NCBI GenBank assembly: GCA_963678675.1
Contig: OY783195.1
Span: 20,602,912-20,666,911 of the forward strand
From: Xiphydria camelus
Taxonomy: Eukaryota; Arthropoda; Insecta; Hymenoptera; Xiphydriidae
Direction: 5' to 3'
DNA: 64,000 bases
The position numbers were made by a program, and so were the translations under genes. Below the pieces are notes generated by a model. It ran no database searches and was not told the DNA's origin. It worked only from the letters and a program-made list of their open reading frames with translations. This document shows positions 1 through 11,411 of the stretch, piece by piece (the stretch's first letter is position 1; each line of letters starts with the position of its first letter).

Positions 1-1067
1 TAAAGACTTATGACACTTGTTTGTTTTCAAATTTGTTTGTTTACATAGGTCTAATTCCGCTTAGGTGACCGGTATTCCCCCTCTCTCTCCTACAAATTAA
101 TGGTGATTAAAATTTGAAAAGTAACTATAATGTTGTAAACTTCTGTTATTGATTTTCATAATTGCTAAATATAAATCTTTGGTTAAAATTTCGAGATTCG
201 AAATAAAATATTCCATTATTGGACCGGTTAAAGTTGTTTATTTCAAACATACATTCATATTTAGAAATCCGGAAAAGACTTACCTACAAAATTTCATAAG
301 AACCAAATAAGTTGTTGCATTTTATTTCGGTATGTTGGACTCGCTATTTCGAATTTTGAAATTTTGATTACACATATAGAATTAATAACTAGAAATTTAG
401 ATGATGAGATTTTAAAAATATGATTATTACTCACATCTTTCAACAATTAATTCGTTATGAAAAAACTATGATTTTTCATGATTATTTTGTTAATAATTAA
501 CAATTTGTGCAATATATTAACTTATTTATATAGGTTCTAATATATGAGGTATCAAATATATTACACAGGGAATTATAAAATTTGTGAAAATATTTGAAAA
601 TTAAAAGGAGATGGGCGTATTATATATGTGTGATACAGCGTACAGCAAAGGGTTAACAAAATTTGATCTAGTTTAATATTATTTGAGGTACCTAATCCTA
701 CTTAAATTTCATATAACTACAGATCCTTCAATATGGTTTTATAAGTCTAATTTGTAGAGTAATCGAAACTTAAACTAGCGTAACAAAAAATACATGAGCG
801 ATAACATTTTTTTGACGGTTGATGATTTACACGTATCATATGCTTTCAGTATCTTTGCCTTTCGCATTTAACAGCAAGTTTTTTATTAACTCTGTTTACC
901 TATTCTAGGGTAATTCATAGGCGACCCTAAATTAGCCCCTATCTTTTTGAACTTATATATAAATTTCAGGGTACTACCAAATATCGAGTATGGGCAGGAA
1001 AAATTAATGACCTTTCTTATCAGCAACTCGCCTATATTTACTTATTGTATAATATTTTTTGTCGTGA
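1..1067. other. AT-rich flank, no gene recognised
   Basis: Low-complexity AT-rich sequence downstream of the receptor gene. No coding region, RNA gene or clear repeat was recognised. The one short open frame (947-1144) has no recognisable domain and reads like chance AT-rich sequence. Confidence 0.5.
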
Positions 1068-1073
1068 TTTATT
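1068..1073 (-). terminator. Candidate polyadenylation signal for the receptor gene
   Basis: AATAAA on the minus strand (TTTATT on plus), about 765 bases after the receptor stop codon. I saw no AATAAA between it and the stop. If used, the MITE at 1340-1490 would lie in the 3' UTR. Position only; no transcript evidence. Confidence 0.25.
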
Positions 1074-1339
1074 TATATCACGAAATTATTCGTCTGCTAA
1101 TTCTTACGGAAATTATTTTTGTTAGTCTGCCAAATATTTTTTAAACGCTCTTTTTTCCTCTAACATTCTCCCCCTCCCTCCTTTTTACAATACCAAATCA
1201 TTTAAAATCATAGTTGGTATAAAAGTAAGAACTGTAGTGACCTTATTACTTCATTCATCCTTCACGGATTTGCGAAGGTTCTTTGTGAAAATTATTAATA
1301 AAAGTTACATTGACAACGCTTTAATCTGCGAGAATATTA

Positions 1340-1490
1340 AAGGAGTTCATTTCCGAAGTGCAACAAGTCCATTTTTATCCAATTTCAAGTAGAGATCTCA
1401 ATAGGTTCTGTAGAAATAGTAGAATCAGTTATACCTTCTTAGCCAAAAATTTGAAAAATGGACTTGTTGCACATTGGAAATGAGCTCCTT
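1340..1490. mobile_element. Short TIR MITE with TTA duplication
   Basis: A 151-base element with inverted arms of about 43 bases. The left arm starts AAGGAGTTCATTTCC and the right arm, reversed, AAGGAGCTCATTTCC; both continue with GCAACAAGTCCATTTTT. TTA flanks both ends (1337-1339, 1491-1493), the duplication type of PIF/Harbinger-like elements. No coding capacity. It lies about 350 bases past the receptor stop codon. Confidence 0.75.
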
Positions 1491-1837
1491 TTAGTGTATT
1501 TACAGACTACCGAATACTGCGACCCAATAGTAATCGGCAACGGTGTCAACGTCACCTTCTCTGGAAGAGATAGCGATATCACGCAGTTTCTCCTGTCAAA
1601 TAACTGCAGTTGTTTCTTGCATTTTCATTAGCATTTGTCGTATCATCAATACGGTATGTGCTTTATCAGGGACTTTTCTAACCATAGCGATTTCCGATCC
1701 GAGCAACGATCGACCGGTCACACATGACCCACAATCTCGAACCGGCTCTCTCAAACCCGTCTGGGTGGCTTGCCTCGAAGTCGAGGTGCGGAACCTCTCA
1801 AGCAATATTAATCCCTGGAACTCCATTCGGTTTGGCA

Positions 1838-2621
1838 TTAAACGCCCTCTCCAGTTTGATTGTAGATGTAAGATACGTTACTATCCTGATGGCCCACTGG
1901 TGCGTGACAGACTCGTTTTGAAGACAGGTTGTTGTTTACATAATACGAAGACTTTCTCATACTAGTGGAAGGTGATATCCTTAAAACTGGCTCGTAATAG
2001 CGTAATTTTCCGCAGCATCGTCTGCTCTTCAAGATCGCCATGAAGCCATTTCTGTACTTCTTGTTGAAAAAGGCATATAGAATTGGATTAATGCAGGAGT
2101 TACTAGATCCGAGCCACTGAGCGATTGGGAATGCTATGCCAAGTATATTTTCACTGTCCTCTATCTGTTGTATGTCATACAATTTCATTATGGAAGAGAT
2201 GGTGTAAAGAGGTAGCCAAGAGAGGACAAATAGGATTACCACGACGACAAGCATCTTTACGACCTTCACCTTCGAGTTCTGCTGTATTCTCTCCATTTTT
2301 GCATCCTGTGTATCCGTTGGAATGTGACGCCGCCAGACTTTGATCCATATCAAGATGTAACAGAGGGATATGAGGATCATCGGTAACACATAGCAGAGTA
2401 ACAGATTGCCAATGAGGAAGAAGAGAGCTTCACTCTCATTGTGAGGCCAATGCTCGTTACAAAACATAAGACTTTGATCAACATCTTCTCTCGGTGCCAG
2501 CTCGAATACCAATGGCCAAGGTAGGTAGATTATCAAGGCCATAATCCAAATAACGACGATCATCAAACGCGCTCTTCGCTTCGTAATCTGGCATTTCATA
2601 GGCCACCATATCGCCAACAAC
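1838..2621 (-). CDS. SIFaR: SIFamide receptor (class A GPCR), last exon, TM4 to C-terminus
   Basis: The final exon of a neuropeptide receptor that acts at the neuronal plasma membrane through G proteins. After the acceptor (ending TTTTCAG) the first base completes an Arg codon begun in the exon at 59926-60025. The frame then reads [18 protein letters not shown] (end of TM3 and second loop). Counting the first Leu codon at 2620 as residue 1: TM4 about 18-40, second extracellular loop with Cys54, TM5 about 66-95, TM6 about 119-140 with SWLP, TM7 with NPILY (178-182), then a tail with CC at 202-203 that could be palmitoylated. The stop is at 1838-1840. The third-loop and TM6-TM7 sequence matches my recollection of insect SIFamide receptors; an RFamide/NPFF-type relative is the main alternative. 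The frame is intact. Confidence 0.8.
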
Positions 2622-2800
2622 CTGAAAATTATACGGAAATAATGTTAACAACTATATCTGCCAAGATTGGAAATAACGAACTAAGGCATTAAAAATATTG
2701 TAATGTCCGTAGTTTCCCTAAAAAGTCAAATGATGTGAATTATTTTCGAAGAATGTAGTTCTTATCCTATAAGTACATTATATCGCAACATTTTGTTTGA

Positions 2801-3333
2801 ATCTTCAGATATCAGTAGTACGAGGGATGTCCAGAAAATAAGTTCCGTTTATTTTGTATAAAACGAGTTTTTATTTAAAAAAATTAAATTTACAGGAATT
2901 GTAACTGCTCAAGAAGCTGAGTTCTTGCACGAGCGACATGAAGCCGAGCGTTGTCGTGGAGCAGTGTGGATGGGGTATTCTGACCCATCCACCCTACAAC
3001 CCTGATTATTTAGCCCCTTCTGACTACCATTTATTCACTAAATTAAAGGAGGAATTAGCGGCAAATCGCTTCAGCTCTGATGACGAAGTTAAGGAAGCAG
3101 TCAAGAACTGGATACAAGAGGTGGCGACAAGCTTCTACAAGGAGGGAATTTCAAAGCTCGTTTTCAGGAATACAAAATTTCTTGAGATCGCTGGGGTTTA
3201 CATAGAAAAATAATACATATATAGAAGTATAATTCCTGTAAATTTCATATTTTTTTTCAATAAAAACTCGATTTTTACAAAATAAACGGAACTTATTTTT
3301 TGGACATCCCTCGTACTACTGATATCTGAAGAT
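2801..3333 (+). mobile_element. Deleted mariner element with extended inverted ends
   Basis: Mariner-type termini (TACGAGGGATGTCCAGAAAA at 2819; reverse complement near 3285-3315) enclose the C-terminal third of a transposase. The inverted repeat continues outward about 18 bases on each side (ATCTTCAGATATCAGTAG and its reverse), which is unusual for a simple TA-flanked insertion. A third terminus copy (TGGACATCCCTCGTA) follows at about 3340. Confidence 0.75.
2938..3213 (+). pseudogene. Mariner transposase, C-terminal fragment
   Basis: Encodes the end of a mariner (DD34D) transposase, a cut-and-paste DNA integrase. The last catalytic block is visible as NPDYLAPSDYHLF, with one residue inserted relative to the usual Pro-Asp-Leu-Ala-Pro-Ser-Asp. 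An amphipathic tail with VKNWIQEVATSFYKEGI follows. The N-terminal helix-turn-helix and the first two catalytic Asp residues are absent, so the fragment cannot be active. It lies between the inverted ends of the element at 2801-3333. Confidence 0.8.
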
Positions 3334-3354
3334 AGATTTTGGACATCCCTCGTA

Positions 3355-3944
3355 GTAATATATACATGTCACTTAAAGGCTATAAGTTCAATAATATAAT
3401 TGAATACAAATATTATTCACAGAATAACTTTATTTCAACTAAGCGCAAAGATTTTGCAATTACACTATAAACAAGATTTAAACTAGCTTATTTATCAACC
3501 GAAATTATAATCACTTTACACGGTAACATTGGTATGGTAAACAATGTTTTCCCTCATTTATTCAGGCTAATCTTATGTGAAAAGAATAAAATTATAGCAC
3601 CAATTGATACGAAGTTTAATAAGCAAAGTAGTACCTGTTTGAGACTATCACTTGTCTCCGTATTTAATTATAATTCGCCAAAAATTGTTCACTCTCTGCT
3701 TCGAAAGACACTTGATCGTTACGCTCAAATGATTACGAACCAAGAGCGAGTGCAATTGTATACATCTTATATTAAAGAGTAACTAGACTTTTCTATAATA
3801 TTTTTCGCTCTAAACAATAAATGCATATACAGTCTATCTAACAAGAACGTGACTGGCATAATTTAGAAACTATTTATTATAATAAAGTGAGAAAATCTAG
3901 GTACACGTATTTGGATGAGTACTACTGTTCTTTTAAATTAGTAA
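3355..3944. other. No feature recognised
   Basis: AT-rich sequence between two transposon relics. The short open frame at 3534-3782 has no recognisable domain. Confidence 0.4.
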
Positions 3945-4850
3945 GTCGTCCAGTCGCTATGGTTTTCAATAATTACTTGGCATCTCCGAGGCATACTTTG
4001 CACTAAGTTGACAGCATATTCTTCTGGTAACGATCTTCAAATCAGACGAATTTGTTAGCCTAATTGTTTCACCTACCATACTTTTTACCACGAAGCTTAA
4101 TTTTCATATATGCCCAGACGTTTTCTAGCGGATTCGCTTCTGGTGACTGCGACGGTCAGTCTAGCTAATCAATGTCATTTTCCAGTTTCCACGGTGTGCA
4201 CAGATGGCTGCGATGTTTCGGGTCATTATCATCTTGAAGAAGCCAGTCTTGATTTGTACTTCCAAACCACTTGTTGGCAGAGGGTAATGAAGCCCTTTTG
4301 TAAATTTGAACCATTCTTTCGGCGCTCAAATTGTTTGTAAAGAGGGATAAAGTGCCGAATCCTTACTGTGAGAAGCAGCCCCAAACGTGCAACTTAACCG
4401 GGTGTTTAATTGTCCGTTGGAGAAGTCTGTTGCTGGGAGTAGATACTACTTCGAGCCCAAAAGGAAGCTTCGTCGAAGAATATTACGTTTTCTAATCACA
4501 ATCGAGATATTCATGCGCCCACGCCTCCCTTTTTTCCACGTGTTTTTCTGACAGTAGAGGTTTCTTTATTGTGTTTCGATATTTTAATTTACAAGTAGAT
4601 AAACAGTTTCGAATAATCTCACAGGATATATTGATACCCTTTTTCTCTTTAGTTTCGCTTGTCCACCACACAACGATAATGGAGAATTCGTCGAAACTAT
4701 CTCGACAATCTGTTTACACTGTTTGGCTGTCATTTTTCGCGTCGAACCATGTTCCGGTAGGTTACCGATGTTTTCTGTCTCTTCAAACCACTTCACCCCC
4801 CTATTTAAAAATCGATCATCTCATGTATTTCGCAGCTGCTTCTCGCGTCA
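3945..4850 (-). pseudogene. Tc1-like transposase, degenerate
   Basis: On the minus strand the N-terminal region (4796-4584) reads KWFEETENIGNLPEHGS followed by TAKQCKQIVEIVSTNSP, the paired-like helix-turn-helix region of Tc1-like transposases. Further on, interrupted frames give QDDNDPKHRSHLCTPW (second catalytic Asp block, about 4250-4180) and SPEANPLENVWAYMK-like sequence near 4130-4100 (last acidic block, with stops). Several stops and frame changes make it inactive. A related 3' end (CGCTTGGCATCTCCGAGG) recurs in the hairpins at about 21195 and 21585. Confidence 0.75.
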
Positions 4851-5077
4851 TTTTTGGCCCTCTCTAGTGTATGCAGAGAAACACGGGTTCGAATCCTTTT
4901 GCGTACGCGGCACTCGCAGTTCAATACGTCGTTCTCTTGGAATGGTTGGATGAAAAATGATTATTTCTCTATAATGCATGGTAGGGGAAGAGTTCCTCTA
5001 TCTCAATACTTTTTAATTTTCTGACTAACATTTTCCAGGCAAAAGTTTTGCCGGTCACGCTCTTGTTAGACAGACTA

Positions 5078-5931
5078 TACAATCCGTTTTCTTATATACA
5101 CGCCAGTGGAGCGGGTTGCATATCGGTAAGGCGCACCCGATCCAAGATGGTTCTCTCTAATTCGGTGGTAATACCGACAGCCCAGACACAAACCAAATAG
5201 ACGTATATCAGTCCGAAAAACATCGGTCATCTCAATAGTGGTGAATATGACAGACGCTCCGTATAGTTTGATAATCGTTTGGATTTTTTTAGAATAATCA
5301 AGATAGTGAACGGAAGCAGTGTTATTTGTCTCTGATTGCTTGTGCATAAAGAACAGGAAAGGAGACATTAGTATCTCAGAAGAAGTGCCATCAGATAAGT
5401 TACTTCCTAACCGACCGTTTTAACCACATTTTGATCACGTATGAAGGACAAATATCTTTGTGGTAACTCTACTTTTTGTTTTCAACGTCATGCGAGAACG
5501 GGATGAATCGATGGATTAATCAATAAATTTGATTTTTTTTTCGTTGTCAACAATCAATCCAGATAGAAAAGAATTCTCTAGAATTGCTGTACAATGCCAC
5601 GGTAGGAATATCAGGTTCTACCGACACGACGTGCTTCGACAAGGTCTGCATCAACTTTGGCGGTATATTGGCGGCACTGCACTAATTCTGTGGCATACTT
5701 TTCTATCTGGGCAGGCACATTATTATGGTAGTACCTACAGCTGTACAGCGTTCCAATAATATACCGCTATTGAGATGACGGATGTTTTTCGGACTAATAC
5801 GTCTATTTGGTTCGTGTCTGGGCTGTCGGTATTACCACCGAATTAGAGGGAACCATCTTAGATCGGATGCGCCTTACCGATGTGCAACCCGCTCCACTGG
5901 CGTGTATATATGTATAAGGGAACGGATTGTA
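5078..5931. mobile_element. Foldback element, family A
   Basis: Inverted ends begin TACAATCCGTTTTCTTATAT on the left and mirror GGAACGGATTGTA on the right. Both arms share CCAGTGGAGCGGGTTGCAT and CGAACCAAATAGACG-like blocks. No transposase reading frame. The subterminal block (AATAGTGGTGAAT, GACAGACGCTCCGTATAG) recurs at 16760, 38035, 44760 and 45880, so at least five family-A segments lie in this intron. Confidence 0.7.
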
Positions 5932-5974
5932 TGTACACCTTCACTCTGTAAAACTTTCAGCGAGTCCTTTTATG

Positions 5975-6330
5975 TTGGGTTGGCATGAATTTAATGAGAC
6001 ACTTTTATCACGCGTATGTGGTTTCTTTTTTTTTTTAAACGGCTTCTGAAAGTTTCTATACTAGAATGTTATAGAACATTCTAGGAGGTATAGCCAGAAT
6101 AATATATAAGCACGTGGGAATCAATGACAAATGAGCAGTCGTGAAAATGGACGAAACACGAATTCGAGTGGTAATTTTGTATGAGTTCAAAAAGATAACA
6201 GTGCACGCCAAGCGGATAAGAACATTAACGTCGCGTTTGACCCGGGTACCACCAATTATGACAGTGAGAAGTATCCATTTCAAATAATTCCATGGTCTAT
6301 GCCTAAAGGTAAAATGACATAGCTTTCGTG
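5975..6330 (+). pseudogene. Mariner (cecropia-like) 5' end and transposase N-terminus, relic
   Basis: TTGGGTTGGCA at 5975 resembles the terminus of cecropia-type mariners. From the ATG at 6147 the frame reads MDETRIRVVILYEFKK; after a frame change it continues with NSARQADKNINVAF and PGTTN, matching the N-terminal DNA-binding region of SETMAR-type mariner transposases. The remainder is lost. Assignment rests on these short blocks. Confidence 0.55.
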
Positions 6331-6800
6331 GAAAATAATTGAGCTCGATACTCCCCACATTTGCGTCCATAGGCGCATTTACGAACTAGAGGCATGTTTT
6401 GCGTTATTTCCTCGAAGGAAACAGGCAGCTACAGGAAATAATTATTAATCGATGGCGCGGAGCATTCTCCGGGGCAGAAAAAAAGCCCGAATTCACCGTA
6501 AGTACCTCAAAATTCTAAAAACGGTGTACATTTCTACAGCTGTCGAATTTAACAAGCCATCTGTCCATATTTCATAAACGACCTATGCATTTTTAGACGA
6601 TCTTATTCAACGTTTTTTCATATCGCCTGGTATAAATTATATGGACAGTCGACTCAGATTCATTTACTTGCAAGAAAATATGCAGAAATGTACATAATTA
6701 AGAAATGATAATCCGCGTTTATAACAATAGGTATAGAAGCACCTTAAGCGGCTAAATCGCTGAATTGATAGTTTCTCAGATTTTCGTTATCTGTGGGTTG
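6331..6800. other. No gene recognised
   Basis: Probable decayed mobile-element sequence between a mariner relic and a MITE. No clear repeat boundary or coding signal. Confidence 0.4.
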
Positions 6801-7015
6801 TACTCCCAGCGTCACGGATTCCGTTGCTAGTAACTTTTTAAGATGTCATTTTTAAACATACTCATCAATGAACAACTAATTCTTATGCTCTCATTAGCTA
6901 CGATGGCGTTTACCCTGGATAACTGAAACATGAGAATTGACTGATCATTGGTTAGTATGTTTAAAAATAAGGTTTTAAACAGTCACCAGCGACAGAATCC
7001 GTGACGCCGGGAGTA
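6801..7015. mobile_element. Palindromic MITE, family B, copy 1
   Basis: Inverted arms of about 100 bases, starting TACTCCCAGCGTCACGGATT and ending with the reverse of TACTCCCGGCGTCACGGATT. The inner arms share TTTTTAAACATACT. It ends in TA, fitting Tc1/mariner-type target choice. A second copy lies at 7240-7450. Confidence 0.75.
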
Positions 7016-7198
7016 CTGTAACGATGAAAAAAGAAATGTATACCTATATGGGGCATTTCATATCAACTGACCATGTTCGTGAACCAACTATTTTTAATTT
7101 GGATATTTTTTATTGTTAGGTGTACAATTTTGCTTCTGCCGTTTTTTTCGTAAGCCATCTATAGGAAAACGGCGGAAGCAAAGTTGCCCCGGAAGTTG

Positions 7199-7492
7199 AT
7201 ATAATTTTAAGCTCGAAGAAAAAATCTTATTAGGTGTACACACCCGTGCTCACGGATTCTGTCGCTGGTGACTTTTTTAAATGTTATTTTTAAACGTACT
7301 AACCAATGATTAATCTATCCTCATGCTTTCATTAACGAGAATAGACGCCACCGTAGTTAATGAGGGCATAAGAATTAATTGTTCATTGGTTAGTACGTTT
7401 AAAAATAACATTTAAAAAAAGTCATCAGCGACAGAATCCGTGCGCGCGGGTGTACACCTAATAAGATTTTTTGTTCGAGCTTAAAATTATAT
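7199..7492. repeat. Family B palindrome whose arms extend into flanking sequence
   Basis: The core (about 7240-7450) matches the MITE at 6801-7015 (CACGGATTCTGTCGCTGGTG arm). The inverted symmetry continues outside it for about 40 bases per side (ATAATTTTAAGCTCGAA, AATCTTATTAGGTGTAC and their reverse). The flanks were therefore already inverted, or the element carried them. Confidence 0.7.
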
Positions 7493-8702
7493 TTAAAAGA
7501 GAAATACTTTCGCGGTCTTTTGTGGTTTTGGAAGGATCGGACGCAAAGTTTTAGAACACTAAACGACAAGTCTATGTAAGTTAAATAACCTCTCAGAATA
7601 GCAGAGTTTATGATGGCAACTGATAAACAGCACATTCGACACTGCATTTTATACGAATTCCAACAAGGAAAAAATATTTCTAAAGCATGGAAATCAATTT
7701 GTAGTGTTCTTGATGTCGATTTTGGGTCTTATGAAATGTGCAATTATTGGTAGAAATGCTTTAGAAGTGGTGATTTCGATCTTAGTGACCAGCCGCGCTC
7801 TGGACAGCCTCGAAAGTTTCAAGATCCAGAATTATAAGCTCTACTGGATGAAGACTCAATGCAACCGCAACAAGACCTTGTAGTTTAGTTATGAGTCACC
7901 CAAGCAGCTATTTCTAAGCATTTGCACCAAATGGGAAACGTTCAAAAACTTGGAAGGTGGGTCCCACATGTGTTGACCGAACACAATCTAGGTCAACGTC
8001 TGAACACGTGCTTGTCACTGCTTGCCCGGCAATAAAGAGGACTTCTTGTGGAAAATTGTGACGGGTGATAAAAAGTACATTTTTTACGAGACTCCAAAAC
8101 GTAAAAAGTCGTGGGTAAATTCCGGGCAACCCAATACATCGACGCCGAAACAGGACATCTACTTAAAGACGGTTCTCCTGCGTATCTGGTGGGACATGAA
8201 GGGTGTGCTTTATTATGAACTCCTGGAAACTGGTGAGATGGTGACCGCGGAACGCTACAGTTAACAATTGAACAAACTGAGCGAAGAACTTGATCAGGAA
8301 AGATCATTTACTGGGCAAGGAAGCAGGCAAGTCATACTGCTACATGACAACGCTCGATCTCACGTTGCTCGCGCGACTCAGAAGACACTCTTGAACTTGG
8401 GATGGGAAGTTCTCCCGCACGCGGCATATTCACCAGACTTGGCCCCATCCGACTACCATTTGTTCCGGTCAATGCAGTATGCTTTAGTGGATAAACAGTT
8501 CAAAACGGTAGACGATGTGCGTAACTTCATCGATGACTTTGGCATTCGTGGCCCCATCGATGGCATTCGTAAGTTACCTGAGAAATGGCGCAAGGTCATA
8601 GAAAACAATGGACAATATTTCCAAGATTAAGTTCGTTGTTCTCTATTTTTTTATATTAAATAAATTTGCTGAAAAATCTGTAAAAATTAAGTCATACACC
8701 TA
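7230..8702 (+). mobile_element. Mariner element, near full length, inactive
   Basis: The right terminus is the reverse of TTAGGTGTATGACTTAATTT (about 8683-8702); a left terminus TTAGGTGTAC is at 7230. A transposase pseudogene fills most of the interior and the family B palindrome occupies the left leader. Confidence 0.65.
7613..8630 (+). pseudogene. Mariner transposase with several in-frame stops
   Basis: Nearly full-length mariner transposase. The start reads MATDKQHIRHCILYEFQQG, the N-terminal DNA-binding domain. FRSGDFDLSDQPRSGQP and WVPHVLTEHNL (linker) follow. The three DD34D acidic blocks are VTGDKKYIFYE (about 8060), LLHDNARSHVA (about 8345) and SPDLAPSDYHLF (about 8430), so all catalytic Asp residues remain. 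It is broken by stops near 7755, 7840, 7885 and 8262 and by at least one frame change between 7890 and 8020. Known role of the family: excision and insertion at TA. Confidence 0.88.
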
Positions 8703-8897
8703 ATATATTCTTCAATATATTAAAAGAGGCTCTCTCTGGATCTTTTTAGATTTTTTATGTTAAACTTCGATTAATTATAAAACATATAAGATTGCATAAC
8801 TTGAAACTGATTGACTAAACAATTTTAACGAAATCTAGAGACTCTTTCAATTGATTAGGTATATTACTTTGCTTCCGCCGTTTTTCTTCCGAAATTC

Positions 8898-9589
8898 GAG
8901 GCGTAACAAAAAAAGTACCTTTATGCAAGCCATTTACAATTTTTACGACAAATGGTTATATTGTCGATATGTTAGGTCCTTATTTGCCAAATATCAATGA
9001 TGCAAAGATTCTGCGTGATATTTTTAATTCTTCACCGGAATTAGGAAATTTGCTTCGTAGAGGAGATAAATTGGTCCTTGATAGAGGCTTTTGGAATATT
9101 GTGGAACATTTAGAACAGCAAGGTTTTGAAGTACCTACGCATGCCTGCATTAAAAGGAAAACGTGCTCAATTGTCGCGTAAAGAATCAAATCACTCTCTA
9201 TATGTCACTAAAGTTCGGTGGAAGTAGAAGCTATACATGAAATTATCAAACAAAACTTCAAACTTTTAGATATAAAACTTGAGAACAAAATACTTCCAAA
9301 AACCAGTTTAATTTGCAAGACGGCTTGTTTCTTACATAATCAATTTGATAAACGTCTAAATAGCGACGTTGATTTACATGAAGAAATCGTGGAGTATGTG
9401 AAATCGAGACGTAATTTAAACGATACTTTTAGTATTCAAGTCGAGAAAGATGGTTGGAAGCGTAGAAAAGTACCGTTTCAACAAATAACCTCATCTAATT
9501 TGTTAGATTTTCCCGAAATGACTGAAAAAGACTTGAAAATATTGTTTACGCGTACTGTGATCAATATTCTCAAGCCATTTCCTATTTAG
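8898..9589 (+). pseudogene. DDE transposase fragment (ISL2EU/PIF-Harbinger-like)
   Basis: Two frames joined by a break near 9180-9220. The first reads KPFTIFTTNGYIVDMLGPYL, then NINDAKIL and a DRGFWNIVEHLEQQG block, typical of DDE_Tnp_4-type transposases (D, then D-R-G-F/Y). The second (9218-9589) reads VEAIHEIIKQNFKLLD through FLHNQFDKRL to a PFQQITSSNLLDFPEM tail. The N-terminal half is absent. A second fragment covering the part just upstream is fused to the copia relic at 37.0-37.2 kb. The superfamily name is a judgement from motifs. Confidence 0.65.
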
Positions 9590-10068
9590 CAGAGATAATA
9601 CATAATAACAATACGATTAATATTCATCATTTGACAGACAATTCATACATTTTAAAATTGCAAGTTTAATCACGACATGTAAATCGTAAGGAATATCGCT
9701 TTTTTTCCGAGATCTTACGATACATATGCGAGTGTACAAATAGTAAAAAATAGTCGGTTGTTGTTCCCATATAGCTTCAATTATTTATTATTTGTCATTT
9801 GCATGATATCAAACAAAGCTTATTAAACCTACATAAACATTAAGCAAACTGTTCCACAAAGAAAATATTCAACCCACAATAAATCACGAAAGCGATGAAG
9901 ATTAAAACGAAGTTTTTATGTCAGTTCATGAAATAATATCTTTAATTTGATTTAATTTCGATTTATATGTACATATATTACACATGTAGTAAGTTGTATT
10001 CTCGTTAGTAATAAGTAATTGTAAATAAATACTATTATTTTTCTAAAGTAAAAATTCGAATTAATAGG
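9590..10068. other. No feature recognised
   Basis: AT-rich sequence between the DDE transposase relic and the next repeat. No coding signal. Possibly the 3' non-coding end of that element. Confidence 0.4.
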
Positions 10069-10560
10069 TGTACAACTCTGCTTCCGCCGTTTTCCGCTAT
10101 TTATTATGGCAGGAAAATGGTTGAAGCAAAGTTGTTACATTTTCATTAATTTATTTCGACTTGTTCTACCATACCAATCACTCGTAAAAATTATATGTCA
10201 TAGTTTAATCATGCTTGAATCTGTATAAAAACGGCAGTGTTATGCAATAGAAATTATTGTAAAATTCAAACTTGTTGTTTTACTTTATTTGTGGGCGAAA
10301 CAATCCAATACTTTTTTTATAATATAGCTACAAGATGGTGCATAACATATATTTTGCTGTGCGAAATCGGTCGAGTAATTCTCGAGATAAAAAATATTTT
10401 CGTTCTTTTGGCTTTTTGACGATAACTTTTGATTAAATCAATATTTTGATCTAAAAATTTACAGAAAGCTTACTTATATATAAACACAAAATATATCTGA
10501 ATGGGAAAAAAATTCAAGCTTGGGCGCTTTTTATACTCTTATCCGGCTATACCCTTTTCT
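10069..10560 (+). repeat. Interspersed repeat W, copy 1
   Basis: Begins TAGGTGTACAACTCTGCTTC near CCGCCGTTTTCC. It contains GGGCGAAACAATCCAATAC and ATCAATATTTTGATCTAAAA, and ends around TATCCGGCTATACCC. The same blocks occur in the same order, inverted, at 31460-32722, where a LINE interrupts them. No protein is encoded. Confidence 0.75.
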
Positions 10561-10629
10561 CCATTTCGCTGTATCTATCCCTATTAGTTTGGCAATAAAA
10601 TCTCGGCTTAGGATTCGATTTTCTATGTA

Positions 10630-11140
10630 CTGTCTCAAAGTTTTCTTTGCTTCCTCGTATCTCTCATCGTTTCCAAGATATTTCCATAAGTTTATTGTTA
10701 ACAAATCATCAATTCGCTTTATACGGAAAAATTAATACGATTTAAAGTTCGTCCCTCTTCAAAACCCCAATATTTTCTCTGTCTCGTCGTATCTCTTATC
10801 GTTTCGAGATATTTGCATAAGTTTATTATTTAAACCATTTATTATTTAGCTCTCTTTGGTAATATGATTACTGCTAAAAGTTAGACCTCCTTTCGATGCC
10901 TGAAAATCTCCTTTTCATCGTATCTCTTATTGTTTCCGAGATATTTGCAAAAGTTAATTGTCTATACAAATTGTTAAACAATGTATAGACTTGCTATATG
11001 TGCTAATACTATCAGAGCTAAAAGTTGAACCCCCTAGTCGGAATCCCAACACTTTCTCCATTTCGCCGTATCTCTCACCGTTTCTGAGATATTTGCATAA
11101 ATTTATTGTTTAAATAATTTATCCACTCGCGCCGTTTGGT
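10630..11140 (+). repeat. Four-copy imperfect tandem repeat, about 130-150 base period
   Basis: The block CGTATCTCTCATCGTTTCC with GAGATATTTGCATAAG and TTTATTGTT recurs four times, near 10655, 10790, 10915 and 11065, with diverged spacers that each contain an AAAGTT-like stretch. No reading frame is maintained. The repeats directly follow repeat W copy 1. Confidence 0.7.
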
Positions 11141-11210
11141 TATGCTTCTAGTCTTCTGCATCTTCAGATGTCGCTACACTCATAACTATCGAGTTACTAG
11201 TGGAATATTC

Positions 11211-11411
11211 CGTGTGATTTCGAGGAGGATAATCATAGGCGTATGCATTACGAGTGAGAACATGTGCTAGGTGCATAAGAATCTCTCTGTTGCACACTTC
11301 CCATGACTTATTCAGTTCGAGTGTGCGATAAAGAAACTCTTATACATTCGCCCGGGTGTTCTAACTCGCAGTCGCATATTGCCCATGATCACCATCCTCG
11401 AAATAGCGTGG
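11211..11411. repeat. Imperfect palindrome
   Basis: Arms TTTCGAGGAGGATAATCATA and, reversed, TTTCGAGGATGGTGATCATG, continuing through GAGTGAGAACA and GAGTTAGAACA. About 90 bases per arm with many mismatches: an old foldback element. Confidence 0.55.

Noticed and set aside
4885..4900. GGTTCGAATCC, a perfect tRNA B-box
   Set aside because: No A-box at a suitable distance and no pairing T-arm or acceptor stem; it lies next to Tc1 debris.
10630..11140. CRISPR-like regularly spaced repeats
   Set aside because: A eukaryotic window; repeats are imperfect, the spacing varies and no cas genes exist.
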